A DNA stretch of 64,000 nucleotides from Streptomyces europaeiscabiei (lineage in GTDB: Bacteria > Actinomycetota > Actinomycetes > Streptomycetales > Streptomycetaceae), in contig NZ_CP107841.1 of NCBI RefSeq assembly GCF_036346855.1, positions 3,972,001 through 4,036,000 on the forward strand. Reading direction: 5' to 3'. The translations under genes and the position numbers were made by a program. A model generated the notes under the pieces. That model did not search any database. It saw only the letters and a list, made by a program, of their open reading frames with translations, and had not been told where the DNA came from. Below are positions 52,669 through 63,668 of this stretch, piece by piece. The first letter of the stretch is position 1. Each line of letters begins with the position of its first letter.

Positions 52669-54069
52669 TCAGAACAGTTTGCCCGGGTTGAGGATGCCCA
52701 GCGGGTCGAAGGCCGACTTCACCGCCCGCTGCATCTCCATGCCCACCGGGCCCAGCTCCCGCGCCAGCCACTCCTTCTTGAGGATGCCCACGCCGTGCTC
52801 GCCGGTGATCGTGCCGCCGAGTTCCAGGCCGAGGGCCATGATCTCGTCGAAGGACTCGCGGGCGCGCCGTGACTCGTCGGGGTCTGCCGCGTCGAAGCAG
52901 ACGGTGGGATGCGTGTTGCCGTCGCCGGCGTGTGCGCAGACCCCGATGGTCAGGTCGTACTTCTCTGCGACACGCTCCACGCCCTCGATCAGCTCGCCGA
53001 GCTTCGAGCGCGGCACGCACACGTCGTCGATCATCGTCGTGCCCTTCACCGCCTCCAGCGCGGTGAGCGACAGCCGCCGTGCCTGGAGCAGCAGTTCGGA
53101 CTCGGCCGCGTCGTCCGCCGGTACGACCTGGGTGGCGCCCGCGGCCTCGCACAGCGCCCCGACGGCGGCGAGGTCGGCGGCCGGGTCCGGGGTGTCGAAG
53201 GCGGCGAGGAGCAGCGCCTCGGTGGTCTCCGGCAGGCCCATGTGCGCGAGGTCGTTGACGGCCTTCACCGTCGTACGGTCCATGAGTTCGAGCAGTGAGG
53301 GGACGTGCCCGCCGGCCATGATCCGGCACACCGCGTCGCAGGCGGCCGCCGCCGACGCGAACTCCGCGGCGAGCACCAGTTGCTCGGGCGGCTGCGGCTT
53401 GAGCGCCAGGGTCGCCCGTACGACGATGCCGAGCGAGCCCTCCGAGCCGACGAAGAGCCGCGTGAGGTCGTAGCCGGCGACGCCCTTCGCGGTGCGCCTG
53501 CCGGTGGACATCAGCCGGCCGTCGGCGAGCACGACGTCCAGGCCGAGGACGTATTCGGCGGTCACCCCGTACTTCACACAGCACAGCCCGCCGGAGGCCG
53601 TACCGATGTTGCCGCCGATCGTGCACATCTCCCAGCTGGAGGGGTCCGGCGGGTACTGGAGGCCGTGCTCGTTGACCGCGCGGGAGAGCGTCGCGTTGAT
53701 GACGCCGGGTTCGACGACGGCGATGCGGTCGACGGGGTTGATCTCCAGGATCCGGTCCATTTTCGTCAGGGACAGCACGACGCAGCCCTCGGAGGCGTTC
53801 GCGCCGCCGGACAGGCCCGTGCGGGCGCCCTGCGGGACCACCGGGACGCGCAGTTCCGTCGCGACCCGCATGACGTGCTGCACCTGTTCGACGGTCCGGG
53901 GCAGCACGACGACCGCCGGGACGCCCGCCTCGCAGAAGCTCGCCATGTCGTGTCCGTACGAGGCCGTGACGTCCGGATCGACGAGGACCGCCTCCGGCGG
54001 CAGGCCACTCAGCAGACGGTCGACGAGGTTGCCGGTCGTCTCGTCGCTCGGGGCTTGGATACGGCTCAT
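52669..54069 (-). CDS. FAD-linked oxidase (GlcD/D-lactate dehydrogenase type)
   Basis: A 466-aa flavoenzyme. The PCMH-type FAD domain (residues 30-215) shows VVLPRTVEQVQHVMRVA, VPQGARTGLSGGANA and TIGGNIGTASGGLCCVKYGVT. The C-terminal FAD-oxidase domain ends with CAHAGDGNTHPTV, GTITGEHGVGILKKEWL and FDPLGILNPGKLF, typical of glycolate oxidase subunit D or D-lactate/2-hydroxyglutarate dehydrogenases. The substrate is therefore a 2-hydroxy acid; which one is unclear. GGAGGG lies 7 nt before the ATG. Confidence 0.92.
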   Translation of the reverse strand: MSRIQAPSDETTGNLVDRLLSGLPPEAVLVDPDVTASYGHDMASFCEAGVPAVVVLPRTVEQVQHVMRVATELRVPVVPQGARTGLSGGANASEGCVVLSLTKMDRILEINPVDRIAVVEPGVINATLSRAVNEHGLQYPPDPSSWEMCTIGGNIGTASGGLCCVKYGVTAEYVLGLDVVLADGRLMSTGRRTAKGVAGYDLTRLFVGSEGSLGIVVRATLALKPQPPEQLVLAAEFASAAAACDAVCRIMAGGHVPSLLELMDRTTVKAVNDLAHMGLPETTEALLLAAFDTPDPAADLAAVGALCEAAGATQVVPADDAAESELLLQARRLSLTALEAVKGTTMIDDVCVPRSKLGELIEGVERVAEKYDLTIGVCAHAGDGNTHPTVCFDAADPDESRRARESFDEIMALGLELGGTITGEHGVGILKKEWLARELGPVGMEMQRAVKSAFDPLGILNPGKLF

Positions 54070-54217
54070 CGAGATCCCTCCGTGGATACCCCGGCCTTCG
54101 AGGCGGGGGCGGAAGTCAAGATCCAAGCTTCACACTCGCAGCCATCGGTGTGAACCCGTCGGCGCGAGCGTTCGGGGGTACGGGATGTGGTCGTCGTATT
54201 GACGCACAGTGGGCGGC

Positions 54218-55630
54218 ATGGCTGTGGAGAACGAGCGGCGGGCGGCGTGGCGGTGGGTCGCCGGGTGGGCACAGGGGCCCGGGCGGGGGCCAGGGCCGGG
54301 GTGGAGGGTGGCCGCGGCTGTCGTCGGGTGTTTCGTGCTCGGGGGTGTGCTGATGGTGGTGCCGCCGGACGGGGGTGGCGCCGGCGGCGGGCGGGCGGCA
54401 CGGGTGGTGGGTGCGGCCGGGCCCGAGGGGCGGCGGGCGGGGGCCGCGATGGCGGCCGGGGTGCCCGCCGCTCTGCCCGAGGTCGTCGCGACCGTCCGGG
54501 AACGTGAGGCCCGGGTGCGGGCCCGTCCGCGTGACCACGCCTCATGGGCGGTGCTCGGCGTGGCGTACACCGAGCGGGCCCGGCGGACCGGCGTCGTCGC
54601 GGACTATCCGAGGGCCGGACGCGCCCTGCGCACCTCGCTGCGTCTGCGGCCGAACGGCAACGCGGACGCCGTCGAAGGCCTGGCCGCCCTCGCGAACGCC
54701 CGCCGCGACTTCCGGACGGCGCGACGCTGGGGCGAGGAGGCCGTACGGGTGTCGCCGGCCCGCTGGACCTCGTACGCCCTGCTCATCGAGGCGTACGACG
54801 GGCTCGGCCGGTACAAGGCGGCCCGCGCGACCCTGGACAGGATGCTCGCCGTGAACTCCGGGCCGGCGGCTCGGGCGCGGGCCGCGCAGGTCTACTGGGA
54901 CCAGGGGGCGCGTGAGGACGCGGCCGCGGCGATCTCGGACGCGGCGGCCGCGGAGACGACGGCGGCGGGACCGTCGGCCGCGGGTGCCGTGTGGTGGGCG
55001 CTGGCCGGGGAGCTGGCCTGGGAGCGAGGGGAGGCGGAGGAGTCGTTGCGGTACTGCGCGGCTGCCGGGAGCGAGCCGGAGGCCGACGCGTGCCGGGGGC
55101 GGGCGCTGGCCGCGCTGGGGCGGACGGCGGAGGGGGTGCGGGCGTACCGGGTGGCGCTGTCGCGGCGGCCGTCGGCGCGGGTCGCGTTGCGGTTGGGCGA
55201 GTTGTACGCGTCGCTGGGGCGGGCGAAGGAGGCGCGGGAGCAGTACGGGGTGGTGCGCACGCTGGTGGCGCGGTCCGCCGCGGCCGGGGTGAACGAGTCG
55301 CTCGTCCTCGGGGCGCTGGAGGCGGACCACGGTGATCCGGAGGAGGCGGTGCGGGTGCTCCGTGCGGAGTGGGAGCGACAGCCGAGTCCGCGGGTTGCGG
55401 ACGCGTTGGGGTGGGCCTTGCACCGGGCGGGGGAGGACGGGGAGGCACTGGGGTTCGCACGGCGGGCCACCGACCGGGCGCGGGGCGGGGCCGTGCGCAG
55501 TGCGGCTTACGCCTGTCACCGGGGGGCGATCGAGCGGGCCTTGGGCCTGGCGGCCCCGGCCCGGCGGCATCTTGCCGAGGCTCGGCGGCTCAATCCGTAT
55601 TTCTTGGGGAGTGGAGGGTGGTTCGCGTGA
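54218..55630 (+). CDS. Membrane-anchored TPR-repeat protein
   Basis: A 470-aa protein. A transmembrane segment near residues 30-48 (AAAVVGCFVLGGVLMVV) anchors a chain of helical TPR-like repeats (residues about 100-460), for example ALLIEAYDGLGRYKAARATLDRML and LGELYASLGRAKEAREQYGVV. TPR proteins are scaffolds, so the partner is unknown. The ATG at 54218 and a GTG at 54209 are both possible. In S. coelicolor a comparable gene lies between the FAD oxidase and hpd genes, which supports a real, conserved gene. Confidence 0.82.
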   Translation: MAVENERRAAWRWVAGWAQGPGRGPGPGWRVAAAVVGCFVLGGVLMVVPPDGGGAGGGRAARVVGAAGPEGRRAGAAMAAGVPAALPEVVATVREREARVRARPRDHASWAVLGVAYTERARRTGVVADYPRAGRALRTSLRLRPNGNADAVEGLAALANARRDFRTARRWGEEAVRVSPARWTSYALLIEAYDGLGRYKAARATLDRMLAVNSGPAARARAAQVYWDQGAREDAAAAISDAAAAETTAAGPSAAGAVWWALAGELAWERGEAEESLRYCAAAGSEPEADACRGRALAALGRTAEGVRAYRVALSRRPSARVALRLGELYASLGRAKEAREQYGVVRTLVARSAAAGVNESLVLGALEADHGDPEEAVRVLRAEWERQPSPRVADALGWALHRAGEDGEALGFARRATDRARGGAVRSAAYACHRGAIERALGLAAPARRHLAEARRLNPYFLGSGGWFA

Positions 55631-55667
55631 GGGGGTGGGGGGGGCCGGTTCGTTGGCGGGTGCGGGT

Positions 55668-55712
55668 TCGGTGGGGGCTGGTCGCGCAGTTCCCCGCGCC
55701 CCTGAAAGATCA
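55668..55712. repeat. REP-like dispersed element, copy D (minus orientation)
   Basis: GGTGGGGGCTGGTCGCGCAG followed by TTCCCCGCGCCCCTG is the reverse complement of the core. It lies 40 nt after the TPR gene stop and faces copy E. Confidence 0.9.
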
Positions 55713-55801
55713 GGCCCTGCGGGCCTGAAAGGGCGAGGAGACGGCGGGGCCTGGAAGGCTAGGGGTCTGCGGGCCTCGAAGGCGACGAGACGGTGGGCCC
55801 C

Positions 55802-55900
55802 GAAAACAACAGGCCCGCAGGCCCGGAAAGCGACCAGACAGCGGGCCCCGAAAACAACAGGCCCGCAGGCCCGGAAAGCGACCAGACAGCGGGCCCGAAA
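55802..55900. repeat. 48-bp tandem repeat between REP-like copies D and E
   Basis: Two adjacent 48-bp units (55802-55849 and 55850-55897) are identical to within one or two bases near the end. Further decayed units with GGGCCTGGA/AGCGACGGG lie on both sides from 55720 to 55980. Confidence 0.92.
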
Positions 55901-55984
55901 GCGACGGGGCCCTCAGGCCTGGACAGCGACGGGCTTGCGGGCTGCCTGGGAGACGGCGGGACGGTGGGCCTGGAAAGCGTGGGG

Positions 55985-56072
55985 CTCAGCCCCTGCTTTC
56001 CAGGGGCGCGGGGAACTGCTTTTCAGGGGCGCCGGGAACCGCGCGACCAGCCCCCACCGGACCCGCAGTCGC
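55985..56072. repeat. REP-like dispersed element, copy E (two units, plus orientation)
   Basis: CAGGGGCGCGGGGAACTG (56001) and CAGGGGCGCCGGGAACCGCG (56024), the latter followed by CGACCAGCCCCCACCGG, the longest form of the element in the window. With copy D it forms a 400-bp inverted arrangement between the convergent TPR and hpd genes. Confidence 0.9.
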
Positions 56073-56085
56073 CCGATCACAGTCA

Positions 56086-57889
<1,804 letters not shown>

Positions 57890-57937
57890 ACAGCGCAGGG
57901 GCCCCGGAGATGACGATCTAGCCGACCCTGGGGGTAC

Positions 57938-58591
57938 GTGCCGGTGAGCTTCTGGGAGTACGTCGGCAGCTACCACGAGAAGCTGCTGTTCGACGCGTAC
58001 CAACACGCCAGTGCGGTGTTCCAGTGCATGGTCGTGGCCACGGTCGTCGGGGTCCTGATCGGTGTCGTCACGTACCGGCGGGAGTGGGCCGCCGGGCTCG
58101 CCACGACCACCACCGCCACCCTCCTGACCATCCCCTCCCTCGCCATGATCGGCCTGCTGATCCCGGTGGTGGGTCTCGGTGTGGCCCCGACGGTGATCGC
58201 CCTGACGCTGTACGGGCTGCTGCCGGTCGTGCGGAACGCGATCGTGGGCCTGCGCGGGGTCGATCCGGCGCTGGTGGACGCGGCGAAGGGCATCGGGATG
58301 TCCCGGCCCCTGCGGCTGCTGCGGGTCGAACTGCCGCTCGCCTGGCCGCCGATCCTCACGGGGATCCGGGTCTCCACACAGATGCTGATGGGCATCGCCG
58401 CGATCGCCGCGTACGCCTCCGGGCCGGGCCTCGGCAACGAGATCTTCCGCGGTATCGCCTCGCTGGGCAGCGCGAACGCCCTCAACCAGGTACTCGCGGG
58501 CACGCTCGGCATCGTCGCCCTCGCACTAATGTTCGATGCCGCGTATGTGCTGATCGGGCGGCTGACGATTCCGAGGGGGATCCGTGGCTGA
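57938..58591 (+). CDS. Osmoprotectant ABC importer, permease 1 (OpuCB/ProW type)
   Basis: A 217-aa permease with five or six transmembrane helices. The EAA-like loop VDAAKGIGMSRPLRLLRVELPLAWPPILTGIRV and GLLIPVVGLGVAPTVIALTLYGLLPVVRN are typical of glycine betaine/choline/carnitine importers. It is the first gene of a four-gene operon (permease, ATPase, permease, binding protein). The start is GTG with a GGGGG stretch just upstream. Confidence 0.88.
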   Translation: MPVSFWEYVGSYHEKLLFDAYQHASAVFQCMVVATVVGVLIGVVTYRREWAAGLATTTTATLLTIPSLAMIGLLIPVVGLGVAPTVIALTLYGLLPVVRNAIVGLRGVDPALVDAAKGIGMSRPLRLLRVELPLAWPPILTGIRVSTQMLMGIAAIAAYASGPGLGNEIFRGIASLGSANALNQVLAGTLGIVALALMFDAAYVLIGRLTIPRGIRG

Positions 58592-60017
58592 TGACGGCAC
58601 GGCGAAGGTGGCGGGCACGGCGAAAGTGACGGGCGCTGCGAAAGCGGCGGGCACTGCGAGAGCGGCCGGTACGGCGAGAGCGGCCGGTACGGCGAGAGCG
58701 GCCGGTACGGCGAGAGCGGCCGGTACGGCGAGAGCGGCCGGTACGGCGGGGGCAACGGAGGCGGCTGGGGCCACGGGTACGGCTGGGGCAACGATCGAGT
58801 TGGTCGACCTCAGCAAGCGGTATCCGGGCAGCCGTCACCCGTCCGTCGACAGCGTGACCATGCGGATCGGCGCGGGCGAGACCGTGGTCCTCGTCGGGCC
58901 CTCCGGGTGCGGCAAGTCGACGACGCTCAAGATGATCAACAGGTTGATCGAGCCGTCCAGCGGCTCCATCCGGATCAACGGCGAGGACGTCACCCGTATC
59001 GATCCGGTCGGGCTGCGGCGCACAGTGGGCTATGCCATCCAGTCGTCCGGCCTCTTCCCGCACATGACCGTCGCCCAGAACATCGCGCTCGTGCCGAGGA
59101 TGGTCGGCTGGTCCGCGTCGCGGGTGAAGACCCGGGTGACGGAGATGCTGGACCTGGTGGGCCTCGACCCGGGCGAGTACCACGACCGGTATCCGCGTCA
59201 GCTCTCCGGGGGCCAGCAGCAACGAGTGGGCGTGGCAAGGGCGTTGGCCGCCGATCCGCCCGTCCTGCTGATGGACGAGCCGTTCGGGGCGGTGGACCCG
59301 ATCACCCGCGGCCACCTCCAGGACGAACTGCTCCGGCTCCAGCGCGAGCTGCGCAGGACGATCGTGTTCGTCACCCATGACTTCGACGAGGCGATCAAGC
59401 TCGGCGACCGGATCGCGATCCTGCGGGAGCGGTCGCACATCGCGCAGTTCGACACCCCGGAGGCGATCCTCGCCGGCCCGGCCGACGACTTCGTCTCCGG
59501 TTTCGTGGGCGCGGGCGCCGCCCTGAAGCGGCTCCACCTGACGCGCGTACGGGATGTCGAGGTGACCGGCTGTCCGACGGTCACCCCGGGCGAGCCACTG
59601 CCACAGGTCCTCGACCGGCTGCGGGCCGACGCCACCGACGAGGTGCTGCTCCTCGACCGGAACGGACGGCCCTCCAGGTGGCTGCGGCGCGACGACCTGT
59701 TGCGCGCCAAGGGGTCGCTCGCGCGGGCCGGGACCCCGGTGCGCACCACCGTGACCGGGGACGCCACCCTGCGGGACGCCCTGGAGGCCGTGCTGACCGA
59801 CAACACGGGACGGGTCGCCGTCACCGGGCGGCACGGGGAGTACACCGGCGTCGTGGACATGGAGACCCTGCTCGGCTCCGTCCGCGGGCTCATGGAAGCC
59901 GACCGGCTGGACGCACTGGAACGCCATCACCGACTGGAGGAGACCCGCACCGGGCGGAAGCCCTCCGAGCGGACGCCCGCCGACGGGGAGAGCGACGGAG
60001 GGGAGGGGGCGCCATGA
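58584..60017 (+). CDS. Osmoprotectant ABC importer, ATPase (OpuCA/ProV type) with repeat N-terminus
   Basis: A 477-aa protein. ATPase motifs are Walker A GPSGCGKST (105-113), signature LSGGQQQRVGVARAL and Walker B LLMDEPFGAVD; a C-terminal CBS pair (about 340-450) would sense ionic strength, as in OpuA-type transporters. The normal start of the family would be near IELVDLSKRYPG (residue 71). Here 70 extra residues precede it, including six AAGTAR hexapeptides from an 18-bp repeat. No internal start codon precedes the core, so the extension is probably translated. The GTG start overlaps the permease stop by 8 nt. Confidence 0.9.
   Translation: MADDGTAKVAGTAKVTGAAKAAGTARAAGTARAAGTARAAGTARAAGTARAAGTAGATEAAGATGTAGATIELVDLSKRYPGSRHPSVDSVTMRIGAGETVVLVGPSGCGKSTTLKMINRLIEPSSGSIRINGEDVTRIDPVGLRRTVGYAIQSSGLFPHMTVAQNIALVPRMVGWSASRVKTRVTEMLDLVGLDPGEYHDRYPRQLSGGQQQRVGVARALAADPPVLLMDEPFGAVDPITRGHLQDELLRLQRELRRTIVFVTHDFDEAIKLGDRIAILRERSHIAQFDTPEAILAGPADDFVSGFVGAGAALKRLHLTRVRDVEVTGCPTVTPGEPLPQVLDRLRADATDEVLLLDRNGRPSRWLRRDDLLRAKGSLARAGTPVRTTVTGDATLRDALEAVLTDNTGRVAVTGRHGEYTGVVDMETLLGSVRGLMEADRLDALERHHRLEETRTGRKPSERTPADGESDGGEGAP
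58642..58750. repeat. 18-bp in-frame tandem repeat in the ATPase gene
   Basis: Five to six copies of GCGGCCGGTACGGCGAGA encode AAGTAR repeats at the N-terminus of the importer ATPase. Central copies are identical, which implies recent expansion. Confidence 0.95.
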
Positions 60018-61114
60018 CCGCCGCCGAGATGGGCTCCACCACCGGGGAGGCCACGTCCGGAGAGGCGGGCTCCGCGCTGGAGGCCGACGCCACCGCAGAC
60101 GAGGCGGACTCCGCGATCAGGGTCGACGCCACCACCGAGACCGACTCCGGCATCAGGGCCGACGCCACTGCCACCGAGGCGGACTTCGCGTCCGCGCCGG
60201 GCTTCGTGTCCGCACCGGACGACGTCTCCGCACCGGACGACGTCTCCGCTCCGGACGGCGTCTCCGCACCTGGCCGGACCTCCAGGCCGGCCGCTTCACC
60301 CGCGACGGGAGCGGTACCTCCCGCCGACGGGACTTCACCCACCGACGAGACCCCTCCGCCGGACACGGCCCCCGCCCCCAGGGTGACCTGGCAGAAGCTG
60401 ACACTGCTGCCCTCCGTCCTCGTGGTCGTCCTGCTCACCACCTGGATGTGGTTCCAGCAGGCCGAACTGGACGCGATCTCCTCGAACGCCCTGTCGAACG
60501 GGCAGGTGTGGCAGGCCCTGTGGCAGCACATCCAGCTGACCGCGATCTCGACCTTCTTCGTGCTGATCATCGCGATCCCGCTGGGCGTCCTGCTGACCCG
60601 GGACGCGTTCCGGAAGGCCACCCCGGTTGCCATGACCGTCGCCAACACCGGTCAGGCCGCCCCGGCCATCGGCCTGCTCGCGCTGCTGGTGATCTGGCTG
60701 GGCATCGGCCGGGAGGCGGCCCTGATCGGCATCGTCGTCTACGCCGTCCTGCCCGTCCTCTCCAACACGATCGCCGGCCTGAAGGCGAACGACCCGACCC
60801 TCCTCGAAGCAGCCCGGGGCATCGGCATGTCCCCGGCGGAGGTGCTCGCCCGCGTCGAACTCCCCCTGGCCGTACCGCTGATCCTCGCGGGCGTACGGAC
60901 GGCCCTCGTCCTGAACGTGGGCACGGCGACCCTCGCCACCTTCGGCGGGGGCGGCGGCCTCGGCGTACTGATCACGACCGGGATCACCAACCAGCGCATG
61001 CCCGTCCTCGTGCTCGGCTCGATCCTCACGGTCTGCCTGGCCCTGCTGGTCGACTGGCTCGCCTCGCTGGCCGAACTGCTGCTCCGGCCACGGGGGCTGG
61101 AGGCTGATTCGTGA
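60014..61114 (+). CDS. Osmoprotectant ABC importer, permease 2 with disordered N-terminus
   Basis: A 366-aa protein. About 125 N-terminal residues are acidic and low complexity (SAPDDVSAPDDVSAPDGVSAP and Asp/Ala/Thr repeats). The permease core follows with six transmembrane helices and the EAA-like loop LLEAARGIGMSPAEVLARVELPLAVPLILAGVRTA. The start overlaps the ATPase stop by 4 nt. Together with permease 1 it forms the heteromeric channel typical of OpuC-like systems. Confidence 0.88.
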   Translation: MTAAEMGSTTGEATSGEAGSALEADATADEADSAIRVDATTETDSGIRADATATEADFASAPGFVSAPDDVSAPDDVSAPDGVSAPGRTSRPAASPATGAVPPADGTSPTDETPPPDTAPAPRVTWQKLTLLPSVLVVVLLTTWMWFQQAELDAISSNALSNGQVWQALWQHIQLTAISTFFVLIIAIPLGVLLTRDAFRKATPVAMTVANTGQAAPAIGLLALLVIWLGIGREAALIGIVVYAVLPVLSNTIAGLKANDPTLLEAARGIGMSPAEVLARVELPLAVPLILAGVRTALVLNVGTATLATFGGGGGLGVLITTGITNQRMPVLVLGSILTVCLALLVDWLASLAELLLRPRGLEADS

Positions 61115-62070
61115 GCCGGCGGACACCTCTCCTGCCGGCGCTGCTGCTGGTGGCCGGCTGCGGGCTGACCAGCGGCTCCCCCATGACCGACGACGTCCTG
61201 CCGGGCTCGGTCGGGCAGGGCCGGCCTCTCGACGACGCCGACCTGACCGTCACCTCCAAGGACTTCACCGAGAACCTGATCCTCGGCGCCGTCATGGGCA
61301 TCGCCTTCCAGGCGGCCGGCGCGGAGGTGCTCGACCGCACCGGCATCCAGGGGTCGTTCGGCGCCCGGGAGGCGGTGCGGAGCGGGGACGCGGACGCCAT
61401 GTACGAGTACACGGGCACGGCCTGGATCACCTACCAGGGCAACAGCACCCCCGTCACCGACCCGCGACGGCAGTGGGAGGCGGTGCGCGACGCCGATCTG
61501 GAGAACGGCCTGACCTGGCTCCCGCCCTCCGCGCTCAACAACACCTACGCCCTCGCCCTGAACCGCGCCCACTCCGCCGAATACGGCACGAAGACCCTCT
61601 CCGAAGTGGCCCTGCTGGCGGCGAAGGAGCCGGGGGCCGTCACCCTGTGCGTGGAGAGCGAGTTCGCCAACCGCGCGGACGGACTGCCGGGCATGCAGAA
61701 GGCGTACGGGATGAGCCTGCTCACCCGGAACATCACCCAGATGGACAGCGGGATCATCTACACCCAGGCGGCCAAGGGGAGTTGCCTGTTCGGGGAGGTC
61801 TACACGACCGACGGGCGCATCGCGTCGATGAAGCTGACCGTGATGGACGACGACCGGAAGTTCTTCCCCAACTACAACGCGGCCCCCGAGATCAACTCCG
61901 CGACGCTGAAGGAGTGGCCGGAGATCGCCGACGTCCTCGCGCCCATCACGAAGAAGCTCGACAACGACGTGGCACGCGAGCTGAACGCCAGGGTGGACGT
62001 CGACGGGGAGGATCCGCACCGGGTGGCGTTGGAGTGGATGGTGGCGGAGGGGTTCGTGCGGGAGGGGTGA
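61111..62070 (+). CDS. Osmoprotectant-binding lipoprotein (OpuCC/OpuAC-like)
   Basis: A 319-aa type F substrate-binding protein. The lipobox LLVAGC (Cys17) anchors it outside the membrane. The ligand domain contains VTSKDFTENLILGAVMG, GDADAMYEYTGTAWITY and NTYALAL, which are characteristic of glycine betaine/choline/carnitine binding proteins. The GTG start overlaps the permease stop (GTGA). It completes the importer; a quaternary amine is the likely ligand. Confidence 0.92.
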   Translation: MSRRTPLLPALLLVAGCGLTSGSPMTDDVLPGSVGQGRPLDDADLTVTSKDFTENLILGAVMGIAFQAAGAEVLDRTGIQGSFGAREAVRSGDADAMYEYTGTAWITYQGNSTPVTDPRRQWEAVRDADLENGLTWLPPSALNNTYALALNRAHSAEYGTKTLSEVALLAAKEPGAVTLCVESEFANRADGLPGMQKAYGMSLLTRNITQMDSGIIYTQAAKGSCLFGEVYTTDGRIASMKLTVMDDDRKFFPNYNAAPEINSATLKEWPEIADVLAPITKKLDNDVARELNARVDVDGEDPHRVALEWMVAEGFVREG

Positions 62071-62109
62071 GTTGGTGGAAGCTCCGCCGGTCGGCGGCTG
62101 TCGATCAGC

Positions 62110-62230
62110 GGCCGGGATCAGCCGCTGGATCGGCGGATTGATTCAGCAGTTGGATCCAGGAATTGGATCCAGGAGTCTGATCGAGCGGTCTGACCCAGCG
62201 GTCTGATTCAGCGGTCTGATTCAGCAGCTG
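62110..62230. repeat. Short direct repeats between convergent genes
   Basis: TTGGATCCAGGA-type and AGCGGTCTGATTC-type 12-14-bp units are repeated two to four times between the binding-protein gene and the Lon-like gene. The last units abut the latter's stop. Confidence 0.8.
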
Positions 62231-63021
62231 GGTACGGAGCCCTTGCCCGTCTCCAGCGCCACGAGCGAGCCGACCGCACCCTTCAAGGTCGTCACCGGGA
62301 TGAGCCGCAGCCCCTTGGGCAGTTCGGCCTTCGCGTCCGAGCACTCGGCCTTGGGTACGAGGAAGACGGTGGCGCCGTCGCGACGGGCCGCCTGGGTCTT
62401 GAGGGTGACCCCGCCGACCGCGCCGACCCGGCCGGCCGTGTCGATGGTCCCCGTCCCGGCGATGACGCGACCGCCCGTGAGGTCGCCGCCGCTGCCGTCG
62501 CCGTCGAGTTTGTCGACGATGCCGAGGGAGAAGAGCAGGCCCGCGCTGGGACCGCCGACATCGGCGAGCCGCAGGGTGACCTCGATGTCGCCGGAGTCCT
62601 CGCCGAGGTAGGCGAGAGCCGCCTCGGTGGCCGTGTCCTGGGACTCCTTCATCTCGGCCGCGTTGTACTCCTGGATCTCCTCTGCGGTGTCGCCGCTGGG
62701 GTAGACCGCCTCGCGCGGCATGACGGCCTGGTCCGTGCGGAACCAGCCGTCGAGCACGTCGCCGAGCCCGACGCGGGTGTCCGGTCCCGTCGCCTCGATC
62801 GTCGTCATCCGCAGCTGCCCACTGGTCTTCCGGGCCTCCGCGCCGCTGATCGTGATCACCGGATCGCCCTTGTTCTCGCCCAGCACGTTCGCCGTCATCC
62901 CCGGCTGCGCCACGGAGAACGGCAACGGCGCGAACACCGCCGTGGCGAGCAGCCCCACCACGGGCAGGGCGCATACGGCTACGGCCACGGGACGCGAAAG
63001 GCTGGAGAGACGAGAGAGCAC
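62221..63021 (-). CDS. Membrane-anchored Lon-like (S16) serine protease
   Basis: A 266-aa protein. An N-terminal signal anchor (residues 11-31) precedes a periplasm-facing domain. The C-terminal S16 domain has VGGPSAGLLFSLGIVDKL with catalytic Ser159 and TAGRVGAVGGVTLKTQAARRDGA with Lys208, the Ser-Lys dyad of Lon proteases. The actinobacterial relatives usually carry a PDZ domain between these parts; here the region 85-130 is short and I cannot see a clear PDZ. The role in protein quality control is inferred. Confidence 0.83.
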   Translation of the reverse strand: MLSRLSSLSRPVAVAVCALPVVGLLATAVFAPLPFSVAQPGMTANVLGENKGDPVITISGAEARKTSGQLRMTTIEATGPDTRVGLGDVLDGWFRTDQAVMPREAVYPSGDTAEEIQEYNAAEMKESQDTATEAALAYLGEDSGDIEVTLRLADVGGPSAGLLFSLGIVDKLDGDGSGGDLTGGRVIAGTGTIDTAGRVGAVGGVTLKTQAARRDGATVFLVPKAECSDAKAELPKGLRLIPVTTLKGAVGSLVALETGKGSVPSC

Positions 63022-63105
63022 GGGGTCAATCTAACGTGAGGGGCACTTCCGGCCAGGGGGCGGTGGCACCCGCGGGCGGGAGCCGGCACGGTGGGCCGGC
63101 GGGTC

Positions 63106-63600
63106 TCAGTTGACGTCCACGTCCTCGAAGAGTCCGAGGAGATGCGTCAGCACCCGTACACAGGCGTCGACGTCGGCCCCCGTCAGCTCACCGCTCGCCT
63201 GCTTCAGCAGCACGCTCTCCCGGGCCACCAGCGCGTCGATGGTCGTACGGCCGACGTCGGTCAGCCGGATCAGGGAGGAGCGCTGGTGCGCGGGGTTCGG
63301 GATGGCCTCGACGAGGTCCCGCCCCGCTGCCTCGTTGACCATCCGCTGCACGAACTGCCTGCTCAGCGCCAGCGTCCGGCCCATCTGCGGCACCGTCATC
63401 GGCCGCCCGCCCATGCGCAACAGCTCCAGCACGGCACGTACACCGACGGGGAACCCCTCCTTCCGCTCCTTCAGCTCCAGCGCGCGGGTCGTCCGCCGGT
63501 AGAGGGGGCCCAGGACGGCGAACACCTCGGACAGCCGCCCGGCGAGCACGTCGGGCGGCAGCGGCTCATTGTTCTCTGTCACGGGGTCATTCTCTTCCAC
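63106..63600 (-). CDS. MarR-family transcriptional regulator
   Basis: A 164-aa winged-helix regulator. The HTH segment MTVPQMGRTLALSRQFVQRMVNEAAGRDLVEAIPNPAHQRSSLIRLTDVG carries the DNA-recognition helix and wing. It is divergent from an alpha/beta hydrolase gene and the 66-bp gap has two matching 19-bp palindromes, so autoregulation and hydrolase control are likely. The start is taken as GTG 63600; a GTG at 63582 preceded by GGAAGAGA is an alternative. Confidence 0.9.
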   Translation of the reverse strand: MEENDPVTENNEPLPPDVLAGRLSEVFAVLGPLYRRTTRALELKERKEGFPVGVRAVLELLRMGGRPMTVPQMGRTLALSRQFVQRMVNEAAGRDLVEAIPNPAHQRSSLIRLTDVGRTTIDALVARESVLLKQASGELTGADVDACVRVLTHLLGLFEDVDVN

Positions 63601-63618
63601 GCTCCACCACCGAGCAGA

Positions 63619-63637
63619 ATGACAACCCAGTTGTCAT
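63619..63637. promoter_or_regulatory. MarR-type operator 1
   Basis: ATGACAACCCAGTTGTCAT is an 8-bp-arm palindrome with a 3-bp centre, 19 nt upstream of the MarR gene start. Confidence 0.75.
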
Positions 63638-63649
63638 CACCTCCTCATT

Positions 63650-63668
63650 ATGACACCTTAGTTGTCAT
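63650..63668. promoter_or_regulatory. MarR-type operator 2, overlapping the hydrolase start codon
   Basis: ATGACACCTTAGTTGTCAT has the same outer arms ATGACA/TGTCAT as operator 1 and is centred 31 bp away, about three helical turns. Its last two bases are the A and T of the hydrolase ATG. Confidence 0.75.
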
